64,000 nucleotides of DNA from CAG-791 sp002449595 (lineage in GTDB: Bacteria; Bacillota; Clostridia; Lachnospirales; Lachnospiraceae). Both the position numbers and the translations under genes were made by a program. A model generated the notes under the pieces. It saw only the letters and a list, made by a program, of their open reading frames with translations, made no database searches and had not been told where the DNA came from. The stretch lies in the NCBI GenBank assembly GCA_946539855.1, contig CAMNHV010000006.1, forward strand, positions 26,584 through 90,583. Reading direction: 5' to 3'. Position 1 is the stretch's first letter. The number at the start of each line of letters is the position of its first letter. Shown here in pieces: positions 1 to 7,373 of this stretch.

Positions 1-82
1 GCGCTGCTGGAGACATTCCTGATCAGATTCATACATTGCGAACGGACCCAAGACGATCCTGTTAGAACGAAAGGAGACTGTC

Positions 83-856
83 ATGATACTTGCGATCGAC
101 ACAGGCAACACCCATACCGTACTCGGCTGCATCGATGAGAACGGCAACGTCGTCCTCCGGCTGCGGCTCACCACCAACCGCACCGCGACGGAATACGAGT
201 ACGCCGTACAGCTGCAGCAGATCCTGCAGATGGCCGGCGTGGATCCGCGCGGATTCGAGGGAGCGATCTTTTCCTGCGTCGTGCCTTCGGCGCAGCGCGC
301 GATCCGCAAGGCGTGCCAGTTCGTGACCGGCATCGACCCGTTCATCGTCGGCGCAGGTATCCGCACCGGGCTTCACATCAAGATCGACGACCCCGGCACC
401 ATCGCCGCGGACCTCGTCGCGACGGCTGTCGCGGCGAAGGAAGAGTATCCGCTGCCCAGTATCATCATCGACATGGGCACTGCGACGACCGTGACCGTGG
501 TCGACGAGACGGGAGCCTTCATCGGCGGCTCCATCATGCCCGGCGTCGGCATCTCGCTGAGCGCGCTGACAGAGGCGACGTCGCTCCTTCCTGCGATCGA
601 CCTGCTTCCGCCGAAAAAGGTCATCGCCTCCAACACCGTCGACTGCATGAAGGCAGGTATCGTCTACGGCGCGGCCGGCGCGATCGACGGCACGCTCGAC
701 CGCTTCATCGAGGCGATGGAAGTGAAGCCTGCCAGCATCGTCACGACGGGCGGCATCGGCTCCGTGATCTGCCCGTACTGCCGCCACGATATCGTCATCG
801 ACAGCGACCTTCTGCTGAAGGGACTGTATGTCATGTGGAAGAAGAACCGGAAGTGA
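83..856 (+). CDS. coaX: Type III pantothenate kinase
   Basis: Phosphorylates pantothenate with ATP, the first step of coenzyme A synthesis, in the cytoplasm. The 257-residue protein opens with the ASKHA-fold phosphate loop DTGNT (residues 6-10), has the central DMGTATT motif (about residue 134) and the G-G-x-x-P-G region that follows, all typical of CoaX; length is normal for the family. The start is supported by AAAGGAGA about 6 bases upstream of ATG. The gene is convergent with the acyltransferase on the other strand, with only three bases between the two stop codons and no obvious terminator. The bases upstream of position 83 hold only the end of an unidentified gene or a leader; in many Firmicutes birA precedes coaX, but I cannot see that here. 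Confidence 0.96.
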   Translation: MILAIDTGNTHTVLGCIDENGNVVLRLRLTTNRTATEYEYAVQLQQILQMAGVDPRGFEGAIFSCVVPSAQRAIRKACQFVTGIDPFIVGAGIRTGLHIKIDDPGTIAADLVATAVAAKEEYPLPSIIIDMGTATTVTVVDETGAFIGGSIMPGVGISLSALTEATSLLPAIDLLPPKKVIASNTVDCMKAGIVYGAAGAIDGTLDRFIEAMEVKPASIVTTGGIGSVICPYCRHDIVIDSDLLLKGLYVMWKKNRK

Positions 857-859
857 GCA

Positions 860-1762
860 TCATTCGTATTGGAATCCGCTCTCCTCGCCAAGCGGCTTAT
901 CCAGCAGCTCGGGATTGGCGAAGATGTGCTTGATGAGCTTGAGGCTCCGCGCGAAGTAGAAGCCGTCCGCGATGCGCTCGTCGACGGTGGCGCCGATGTC
1001 GAGCAGCGTGCGCATCTCCTTGTGGCCGTCGGGCATCATGACTTCATCCTGGTAGTAGGCGCCGATCGTGATCATGAGGCTGTTGGTGCCGTAGTTGTTC
1101 AGGTGGTGGTAGACGGCCGGGCACTTGATGCTGCCGAGGTTGCTCGCCAGGATCGACGTGTAGTTGGGATCGCCGTCCGTCAGGAACTTCGGGTTGATGC
1201 CCCAGAAGTCCAGGTACCGGATGATCCGGATGAGGAATGCGATAAGGGGCAGGGGCATCGCGGCGAATTTGTTCAGGATCTCGTCGATGCCGCCCGTCGC
1301 GGTCTCGCTCTTTCTGGTCTCGCGCACGTCGCCGACGATCTTTTTGCTGATCGTGTCGAGCGTGTCGTTCTTGCCGGGCGTGAGCACCATCAGGGACTCG
1401 TCCGCGCCGTCCGTGAAGCGCCGCTTCACAACGAAGCTCAGGCTCACGTCATAGCGCTCGTAGGTGCGCCAGCCCTGGATGAAGCGGTTCAGCTTCGGCC
1501 GCTCCATGACCATGCGCGCAAGGCCCGCGATGGCGCAGTGGAAGACGGTCGTCTTGTAATCCGGATGCTCCGCGTTCTTTTTATCGATATAGGCCAGCAG
1601 GTCCGTGATGTCGAACGTGTCGTGCAGATAGCACTCGCACTCCGTGCGCTTCGGCAGGAGATACCCCATGACGGTTTGCAGTCCATGCTGCTTCACGAGA
1701 TAGCCGTCGCGGCGGTCTCCCCATTTTCTTTTGCGTTTTTCCATGCCGGTGTTCTCAGCCAT
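860..1762 (-). CDS. Stand-alone 2-oxoacid dehydrogenase E2-type acyltransferase domain (CAT-like fold)
   Basis: A 300-residue protein that matches the catalytic domain of dihydrolipoyl acyltransferases and chloramphenicol acetyltransferase along its whole length, with no lipoyl or peripheral-binding domain. It should act on acyl-CoA or another acyl carrier in the cytoplasm, but its substrate is unknown. The family motif near the C-terminus (normally D-H-R-x-x-D-G) reads DERIADG at residues 261-267, so the catalytic histidine position is Glu262; the Asp-Gly is kept. The start has GAGGAAA about 8 bases upstream. It begins 12 bases after the stop of the acyl-CoA-synthetase-like gene and is surely cotranscribed with it. 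It may transfer the acyl group activated by that ligase, or it may be a non-catalytic binding protein. Confidence 0.8.
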   Translation of the reverse strand: MAENTGMEKRKRKWGDRRDGYLVKQHGLQTVMGYLLPKRTECECYLHDTFDITDLLAYIDKKNAEHPDYKTTVFHCAIAGLARMVMERPKLNRFIQGWRTYERYDVSLSFVVKRRFTDGADESLMVLTPGKNDTLDTISKKIVGDVRETRKSETATGGIDEILNKFAAMPLPLIAFLIRIIRYLDFWGINPKFLTDGDPNYTSILASNLGSIKCPAVYHHLNNYGTNSLMITIGAYYQDEVMMPDGHKEMRTLLDIGATVDERIADGFYFARSLKLIKHIFANPELLDKPLGEESGFQYE

Positions 1763-1774
1763 GTCTTTTTCCTC

Positions 1775-3559
1775 TTAAGCGCTTTCTTCCACAGCTTCTT
1801 CTTCGAGCTTGCGGTAAGCGACCTTGCCGACGAGCGTCTTCGGGAGCGCCTCGCGGAAGAAGATCTCCTTCGGCAGCGCGTAGCCCGCGACGTGGAGCTT
1901 CAGCTCCTCCATGATCCGCTCTCTGCAGGCGTCATCCGGCTCGACGCCGTCCCGGAGGACAACGTAAGCGCGCACGCGCTGCATTCTGTGAGGATCCGGG
2001 ACGCCGATCACGCAGCTGTAGGCGACGTCGGGGCAGCTGTCGATGACGTTCTCGATCTGCCCGGGGTAGACGTTGTAACCGTTCGTGATGATCATTCTCT
2101 TGATTCTCTGGCGGAAAAAGACGTATCCGTCCTCATCCATCGTCCCGAGATCGCCGGTGTGGAGCCAGATCTTACCGTCTGCATCCGGCCGCAGCGTATC
2201 CGCGGTCTCCTCCGGATTCTTCAGGTAGCCGATCATGACGGTAGGGCCGGAGAGGATGATCTCGCCTTCCTCGCCGAAGGGGACGACTTCATCCGTTCCG
2301 GGCCGGACGATGCGGTACTGCGTGTCCGGGAACGGAATGCCGATGCTGCCCGCCTTGTGGGAATCGCGCGGCGTGAGGCAGCTGGCCGTGACGCACTCCG
2401 TGAGGCCGTAGCCCTCGCGGATCTGGATCCGGGAGCCGTGGTCGCGCAGGAATTCGTCGATCTTTTTCTTAAGTTCTACCGAAAGAGAATCGCCGCCGCA
2501 GAACATGCCGGAGAGGAAGCTGAGATCCTTTCCCTCAAGCTGCGGCATGTGCAGAAGCGCCTCGAAGATCGTCGGAACGCCCGCGATGAAGGTCGGGTGC
2601 TTTTTGATCAGCATGTCCGCATAAGTCTTGATCGTGAAGCTCGGCATCAGGATGCAGCGGACGCCGTGCACGAGCGTGGTGTGCAGATTGATGCCGAGGC
2701 CGAAGCCGTGGAAGCACGGCATGCAGCTCAGGATCGAGAGGCCGGGTCGGAACTCGACGCCGATCGCCTCCCTCGCCTGCATGGCGAGCGCGTTGAAATT
2801 CAGGTCCGAGAGGCAGATGCCCTTGGAGGTGCCCGTCGTTCCGCCGCTGTAGAGGATGACGGACGTGTGATTTTTGTCAAAGACGTTTTCCGGAAGCGCG
2901 ACGTCAGACGTGCCCTTCTTCAGGAAGTTCTTCCAGAGCATGTCAGGCAGGATCTCGTGGGAAAAGCCTTTTCCCTCGCCATCCTGAGCAGTCCCGGCGC
3001 ACTGCATCACCTGCTGCGCGGTGCGGTTCGGGAAGCGGGTGTATTTCTTTCCTTCCTTGAACCAGAAGCCGACGGCGAGGACCGGGGGCAGTTCGTCCTG
3101 CATCCGCGCGGCGAGGATCGTGACGGGATGATCCGCCGCGGCGCACGCCTGCGCGACCTTTTCATAAAACATGTCCACGGTGAGGATCATTCTGCTCTCC
3201 GAGATGTTCAGGTAGAAGATGATCTCATTGCGCGCGGACAGGGGATGGACCATATTGGAGACCGCGCCGATGCGGTTCAGCGCATAGAAGCAGACGAGCG
3301 CCTGCGGGATGTTGGGCAGGCAGATCGTCACGGCGTCGCCGCGCCGGATCCCCGCGGCGTAGAATGCGCGGGCCGCCTGTTCGATCTTCTGTAAGAAACT
3401 GCGGTAGGTGGTCTTTTTCCCGTAGAACTCGTAAGCGGGTTCGTCCGGGTACTGTTTGCCGATGCGCTCGACCATCTGGAACATCGTGAGCTGAGGGTAT
3501 TCGAGGTGATCTTTCTGAACGTACGGAATATCGAGAGAGTATCGCTGATCGGATTCCAT
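1775..3559 (-). CDS. AMP-dependent acyl-CoA synthetase/ligase (ANL superfamily)
   Basis: A 594-residue adenylate-forming enzyme that activates a carboxylic acid as acyl-AMP and then usually passes it to CoA. Visible motifs in order are the phosphate-binding loop YSGGTTGTSKG, the YGLTE motif (A5), the HTGDLG motif (A7), the hinge region with R-I-K-R-M-I, and the C-terminal catalytic lysine in P-K-T-L-V-G-K. The start is the ATG at 3559, preceded by AGGAAAACC; a longer frame to 3643 has no ribosome site and would add 28 unrelated residues. The gene heads a two-gene unit with the CAT-like acyltransferase and lies just after a terminator for the radical SAM gene. The substrate (fatty, aromatic or branched acid) cannot be read from the sequence. 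Confidence 0.88.
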   Translation of the reverse strand: MESDQRYSLDIPYVQKDHLEYPQLTMFQMVERIGKQYPDEPAYEFYGKKTTYRSFLQKIEQAARAFYAAGIRRGDAVTICLPNIPQALVCFYALNRIGAVSNMVHPLSARNEIIFYLNISESRMILTVDMFYEKVAQACAAADHPVTILAARMQDELPPVLAVGFWFKEGKKYTRFPNRTAQQVMQCAGTAQDGEGKGFSHEILPDMLWKNFLKKGTSDVALPENVFDKNHTSVILYSGGTTGTSKGICLSDLNFNALAMQAREAIGVEFRPGLSILSCMPCFHGFGLGINLHTTLVHGVRCILMPSFTIKTYADMLIKKHPTFIAGVPTIFEALLHMPQLEGKDLSFLSGMFCGGDSLSVELKKKIDEFLRDHGSRIQIREGYGLTECVTASCLTPRDSHKAGSIGIPFPDTQYRIVRPGTDEVVPFGEEGEIILSGPTVMIGYLKNPEETADTLRPDADGKIWLHTGDLGTMDEDGYVFFRQRIKRMIITNGYNVYPGQIENVIDSCPDVAYSCVIGVPDPHRMQRVRAYVVLRDGVEPDDACRERIMEELKLHVAGYALPKEIFFREALPKTLVGKVAYRKLEEEAVEESA

Positions 3560-3680
3560 TGGTTTTCCTGACTTTCTACGGCCGGATGGCCGGTTTTCTG
3601 GACACACTGTTTGTATTTTAATGGAAGAATACCGGGGAAGCAAGCAAAACAGGCGTTTCCGGCATGGTACAGGAAAAGGA

Positions 3681-3722
3681 AAGGACTGATACGCGGCTCC
3701 GTCAGGCTGCGTATCAGTCCTT
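3681..3722 (-). terminator. Rho-independent terminator after the radical SAM gene
   Basis: A perfect 14-bp inverted repeat (3681-3694 pairs with 3709-3722) with a 14-base loop lies 55 bases beyond the radical SAM stop codon. Read on the minus strand it is followed by the T-rich run TTCCTTTTCC. It separates the radical SAM transcript from the acyl-ligase and acyltransferase pair. Confidence 0.8.
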
Positions 3723-3776
3723 CTATCGCTCAGCAGCTGAGCTGTCTGCCCGTGCGGGCTGTCTGCCGGGTGCGCA

Positions 3777-5312
3777 TCAGCCGGCAGCCTTCGAGTTCTC
3801 GATCGCGGCGGCGAGGTCCTCCTTCAGGGCCTGTTCGCCCGCTCCGTCGAACGCTGCGGAAGAGGCGTCTTCACGCTTCTTTTCGGTGTAGTTCTCGTAA
3901 GTCGGCTTGCGGTGCTTCTGCTCCGCCCAGATCTCTTCGGCGACGGGCGCCCACGCTTCTGCGTAGGGCTTCGCCTTCGCAATCAGGTGATCGACTTCCT
4001 CCGGGGACTCCTCGTTGGTCTGGTGCGCGCCGGTGACGTCGACCATCTCCTTTAAGAGTTCCGGGTTCTCAAGCATCGGGCAGGGCCGCAGGTGGTTGCG
4101 GTTGAACGGCTGCCCTTCGTGGTAAGCCATGAAAAGCGGGCTCTGCAGCATCTCGAGGATCGAGTTCTCGTGGATGTTCGTGTTCGAGAAGTGGATGAAC
4201 ACGCAGGGCTCCGCATCGCCGCTCGAGTTGATGTGGAAGTAGTTTCTTCCGCCTGCGATGCAGCCGCCGACGAACTCACCGTCGTTCTGGAAGTCCATGG
4301 GATAGAACTCGATGTCACATTCAGGGGAACGGAAATAGCGGATCCGCTCGATCATCTTTTTCCGCTGCTCAGGTGTGGGCATGAGCTCCGGAACGGCGTT
4401 GTTGCCGACCGGCATGTAGTGGAAGTAGAAGCCGTATCTCGCGCCCTTGGAGGAGATGAAGCGCAGGAACTCCTCGCTGGAGACGGCGTCGATGTTCGCG
4501 CTGGTGTAGCAGATCGACGTGCCGAAGACGATGCCGTACTTCTTCAGCAGGTCCATCGCCTTCATGACCGCGTCATAGTGGCCGGAGCCGCGGCGCGCGT
4601 CGTTCGTTTCGGGCGTGCCCTCAATGGAGAGGAAGAAGGAGAGGTTGCCGAGGCGGACCACTTCCTTGCAGAGCTCCTCGTCGATCAGCGTCGAGTTGGT
4701 GTAAGCCGCGAAGAAGCAGTCATTGTGCTTTTCACAAAGGCGAAGGATGTCCTTCTTGCGGACCATCGGCTCGCCGCCGGTCATCATGTACAGGTGGGCG
4801 CCGAGCGCCTTGCCCTCGGTGACGATCTTGTCCATGTCCTCAAAGGAGAGGTTGTTCTTGTGGCCGTAGGTGCCGGACCAGCAGCCGACGCAGTGCATGT
4901 TGCAGGCCGAGGTGGGATCGAACAGGATCAGCCACGGAATGTTGCAGTGGTAGATCTCGCGGTTCTTCCGGATCGTCTTCGTGCCGTTTAGGAAGGACTC
5001 ATAGCCGAGGTTCAGGAGCATCATCTTCGCGTAGTTCGGATCGGTCTCGTCGATGATCTTGCCGATATATTTGACCCAGCGGTTCTCCGGGTCGCTCAGG
5101 TACGCGCGCACCTTCTCCAGGATCTCGGGCGTCGCGGACTTGCCGTAGAACTTCTCCGCCTGATCCAGGATCTTCAGATAGGTCTCCGTCTTATTCGGGT
5201 TGCCGTGAAGCTCCTTCGCGAGCTTCTCCGCGATCAGCGAAAAAGCCGCGCGCTCCGCAGCGTGCTGCACGCCCTGCTTTGCCTGTTTCAGACCTTCTGT
5301 GATTCCAGCCAT
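3777..5312 (-). CDS. Radical SAM protein with extended N-terminal helical region
   Basis: A 511-residue radical S-adenosylmethionine enzyme. The cluster-binding motif C-x3-C-x2-C is at Cys137, Cys141 and Cys144, followed by the GGEP motif (about residue 177). A C-terminal set of cysteines (GGC near 351, EPC near 370, RPC near 415) resembles a reduced SPASM/twitch auxiliary-cluster region. The first 110 residues are helical and do not belong to the core fold. The start ATG has an AGGAGG site, and a strong promoter lies upstream at 5395-5423. It is followed by its own terminator, so it is a single-gene unit, although the acyl-ligase and acyltransferase follow on the same strand. The reaction is unknown; relatives in this family are annotated only as radical SAM proteins. 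Confidence 0.85.
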   Translation of the reverse strand: MAGITEGLKQAKQGVQHAAERAAFSLIAEKLAKELHGNPNKTETYLKILDQAEKFYGKSATPEILEKVRAYLSDPENRWVKYIGKIIDETDPNYAKMMLLNLGYESFLNGTKTIRKNREIYHCNIPWLILFDPTSACNMHCVGCWSGTYGHKNNLSFEDMDKIVTEGKALGAHLYMMTGGEPMVRKKDILRLCEKHNDCFFAAYTNSTLIDEELCKEVVRLGNLSFFLSIEGTPETNDARRGSGHYDAVMKAMDLLKKYGIVFGTSICYTSANIDAVSSEEFLRFISSKGARYGFYFHYMPVGNNAVPELMPTPEQRKKMIERIRYFRSPECDIEFYPMDFQNDGEFVGGCIAGGRNYFHINSSGDAEPCVFIHFSNTNIHENSILEMLQSPLFMAYHEGQPFNRNHLRPCPMLENPELLKEMVDVTGAHQTNEESPEEVDHLIAKAKPYAEAWAPVAEEIWAEQKHRKPTYENYTEKKREDASSAAFDGAGEQALKEDLAAAIENSKAAG

Positions 5313-5336
5313 TTACTGTTTCCTCCTGCTCAAGAG

Positions 5337-5360
5337 CTGCTGTGCCGCCCGGCATAGCAG
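5337..5360 (-). promoter_or_regulatory. Leader hairpin of the radical SAM gene
   Basis: A 10-bp hairpin with one mismatch and a four-base loop (5337-5346 pairs with 5351-5360) lies in the leader between the promoter and the AGGAGG ribosome site. It is not followed by a T run, so it is not a terminator. It could stabilise the message or affect initiation; I do not recognise a riboswitch class. Confidence 0.45.
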
Positions 5361-5394
5361 TTCGCCTTTACTAATTTGCCAATCATATTACCGT

Positions 5395-5423
5395 ATTATA
5401 CTTATTAGAATATTAAATGTCAT
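5395..5423 (-). promoter_or_regulatory. Sigma-A-type promoter for the radical SAM gene
   Basis: On the minus strand, ATGACA (-35, five of six matches) is separated by 17 bases from a perfect TATAAT (-10). Transcription should start near 5388, giving a leader of about 76 bases with a hairpin. It is one of the best consensus promoters in the window. Confidence 0.7.
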
Positions 5424-5449
5424 GGGACAAAACGGGGCATGTGTGTAAC

Positions 5450-5478
5450 TTGTGAATGCGCGAAAATGGAATTATACT
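5450..5478 (+). promoter_or_regulatory. Promoter for the small FakA-C-like gene
   Basis: TTGTGA and TATACT with a 17-base spacer, about 47 bases upstream of the ATG at 5525. It is divergent from the radical SAM promoter, whose -35 box is only 27 bases away, so the two may influence each other. Confidence 0.55.
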
Positions 5479-5524
5479 GTTGCGTGAGAAACGGCAACTG
5501 CTCTCAGGAAAGGAAGAGACAATC

Positions 5525-5782
5525 ATGGAAGAACTCGAATTCAGATACGACACACAGCTCCTCATTGACGGCGAGGACCTCGACGAGGACGAGATCGCAG
5601 AATACATCACGGAGAACTTCGAGGGCGACAGCCTGCTCGCTGCCGGCGACGAGGATACGGTCAAGATCCATTTTCACACGAACGAGCCCTGGAAAGTGCT
5701 CGAGTACTGCCGCACGCTCGGCGAGATCTACGACATCGTGGTCGAGGATATGGACCGCCAGACCAGAGGCCTGAAAGGCTGA
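5525..5782 (+). CDS. Small protein resembling the C-terminal segment of FakA/YloV (DAK2-fusion, DegV-like)
   Basis: An 85-residue acidic protein. Its sequence follows the last part of the large fatty-acid kinase FakA (YloV): the stretch with G-D-E-D-T-V-K-I-H-F-H-T-N-E-P matches the FakA segment G-D-D-D-x-V-K-V-H-x-H-T-N-x-P, followed by V-L-E-Y and a closing I-V-V-E-D-M-x-x-Q. It has no DhaL kinase domain. The start is chosen at 5525 because a purine-rich AGGAAAGGAAGAG lies upstream; a longer frame starts at 5456 but its promoter-proximal part overlaps the -10 box. It has its own promoter and a strong terminator, so it is a self-standing gene and not a remnant of a broken kinase gene. Its role is unknown; it could be a regulatory or binding subunit. 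Confidence 0.75.
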   Translation: MEELEFRYDTQLLIDGEDLDEDEIAEYITENFEGDSLLAAGDEDTVKIHFHTNEPWKVLEYCRTLGEIYDIVVEDMDRQTRGLKG

Positions 5783-5864
5783 GAAAAACGGTATTAGGAA
5801 AGCCGGTAAAAACGGCAGAAGAGAGCCGGTAAAAAACCGGCAAAAAGACAAAAATCGGCATAAG

Positions 5865-5895
5865 AAAGACGGGAGGGCTGGCCTCCCGTCTTTTT
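5865..5895. terminator. Bidirectional rho-independent terminator
   Basis: GACGGGAGG pairs with CCTCCCGTC across a five-base loop (5868-5890), with AAA on the left and TTTTT on the right. It ends the small FakA-C-like gene and can also end the convergent aldo/keto reductase transcript. Confidence 0.85.
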
Positions 5896-5968
5896 CTCGT
5901 AACATAATCGCTGTCTGTCGTCGCGAAACAGTAACCTGAATCACGCAGGTGCCGCCGCGACGGCCTGA

Positions 5969-7096
5969 TTACGCCAGCGTCTCCGCAATCGTCTGCAGTC
6001 TCTCGATGACATTGATGTGCTGCGGGCAGACGCTCTCGCACTGGCCGCACTGCACGCAGTCCGCCGCAGTGACGCCGCCGTTGTCTGCGGACGCGTTCGC
6101 GTATTCCTCCTTCGCCCTGTCGAGCTCATCGTAGATCATGTAGCGGTTCATCGCCTTGAAGAACTTCGGGATCGGGATCTGCATCGGGCAGCCCGCCGTG
6201 CAGTAGCTGCAGCCTGTGCAAGGGATCGAATCGATGCCGGCGAGGATCGCCTGCGCCTGGCGGATCGTCTCCATCTCGTCTTCGCTCATCGGCTGGAAGT
6301 TCTTCATATACGAAGTGTTGTCCGCCATCTGCTCGATGTTGGACATGCCGCTGAGAACGGTCAGGATGCCGTCGTGGGAAGCGACGAAACGGATCGCCCA
6401 GGACGGGATCGAAGCGTCGGGATTCTTCGTCTTGAACAGATTCTGGATCGCTTCCGGCGGGTTCGCGAGCGTGCCGCCCTTGACAGGCTCCATGACGACG
6501 ACGGACTTGCCGTGCTTCCTCGCCACTTCATAGCAGGCGCGGGACTGGACGTTCGGGGACTCCCAGTCAGCGTAGTTGATCTGCAGCTGGACGAATTCCG
6601 CATCGGGATGCTTGGTCAGCAGCTCGTCGAGCATCTCAGGCGTGTCATGGAAGGAGAAGCCCCAGTGCCGGATGTAGCCCTGCTCCTTCATCTCCTTGAC
6701 GAAGTCCCAGATCTTGTAATTATCGTAATAGTGAATGTTCTCGTGAGAGAGCGCGTGCAGCAGGTAATAATCGAAATAACCCGCACCGGTGCGCTCCAGG
6801 CTGGTGAAGAGCTCCTGCTTGGCCGCCGCTTCATCCTTCACCATGCCGGCGTGAAGCTTGGTTGCGAGCGTGAAGCTCTCGCGGGGATGACGCTCGACCA
6901 GCGCCGCCTTCGCCGCGCGCTCCGAATCGCCGCCGTCATAGACGTAAGCGGTATCGAAATACGTCAGCCCGGCATCCAGGAACATATCGACCATCGTCTT
7001 GACCTGCTCGACGTCAATCTTGCCGTCCGGAAGCTTCGGCAGCCGCATCAGGCCGAATCCGAGTTTGGGAGTATCTTTTCCGAAGTAATCGCTCAT
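5969..7096 (-). CDS. Aldo/keto reductase with C-terminal 4Fe-4S ferredoxin domain
   Basis: A 375-residue fusion protein. The N-terminal TIM barrel has aldo/keto reductase signatures, including F-D-T-A-Y-V-Y (Asp48 and Tyr53 as catalytic residues), the catalytic lysine near residue 80 (A-T-K) and L-L-H near residue 111. The last 80 residues carry two ferredoxin-type clusters of cysteines: C-T-G-C-S-Y-C-x3-C-P and C-V-Q-C-G-Q-C-x3-C-P. Such proteins are common in anaerobic Clostridia and probably shuttle electrons between NAD(P)H, iron-sulfur clusters and a carbonyl substrate; the substrate is not known. The start has an AGGAGG site. It is transcribed alone, with a terminator for the upstream DUF1846 gene just before it. 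Confidence 0.92.
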   Translation of the reverse strand: MSDYFGKDTPKLGFGLMRLPKLPDGKIDVEQVKTMVDMFLDAGLTYFDTAYVYDGGDSERAAKAALVERHPRESFTLATKLHAGMVKDEAAAKQELFTSLERTGAGYFDYYLLHALSHENIHYYDNYKIWDFVKEMKEQGYIRHWGFSFHDTPEMLDELLTKHPDAEFVQLQINYADWESPNVQSRACYEVARKHGKSVVVMEPVKGGTLANPPEAIQNLFKTKNPDASIPSWAIRFVASHDGILTVLSGMSNIEQMADNTSYMKNFQPMSEDEMETIRQAQAILAGIDSIPCTGCSYCTAGCPMQIPIPKFFKAMNRYMIYDELDRAKEEYANASADNGGVTAADCVQCGQCESVCPQHINVIERLQTIAETLA

Positions 7097-7146
7097 AGCT
7101 GTAAAACCTCCTGTACATACAATAACAAGCGCGGTCTCCGTGTCAG

Positions 7147-7179
7147 AAAAACCGATGAATCAAAGTCTCGTTTCATCGG
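7147..7179 (-). terminator. Terminator after the DUF1846 gene
   Basis: CCGATGAA (7152-7159) pairs with TTCATCGG (7172-7179), and on the minus strand the stem is followed by TTTTTCTG. It lies about 195 bases after the DUF1846 stop codon and 50 bases before the aldo/keto reductase start. The 277-base gap 7097-7373 otherwise shows no gene. Confidence 0.65.
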
Positions 7180-7373
7180 CCCGGCAGCGGGGATCCGTGC
7201 AGTTCCCCTGTTAAAATTCATTTTATCATAGGAGGACACAAAAAAACCACTCCGGCGGCCGCGCATATCAACGGGTATTCTTATAGTTTGCTCTGAATGC
7301 CGGCCGGACAGCCGTGAGGCCGCCCTCATCCCTGAACCGGAGGGTTATTCTGTTGTGAAAAGGTTTTGCGCCG

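Noticed and set aside
869..3394. An 841-codon open frame on the plus strand opposite the acyltransferase and ligase genes.
   Set aside because: It lies exactly antisense to two clear enzymes and its product is an Arg/Asp/Val/His-rich sequence with no family features; such frames arise from GC-rich codon use.
5337..5390. A riboswitch in the leader of the radical SAM gene.
   Set aside because: Only one simple hairpin is present; none of the conserved bases of SAM, c-di-GMP or cobalamin riboswitches was recognised.
5811..5852. Repeated CCGGTAAAA/CCGGCAAAA units after the small FakA-C-like gene as a functional repeat.
   Set aside because: Only two to three short imperfect units with no regular spacing; the true terminator follows separately.
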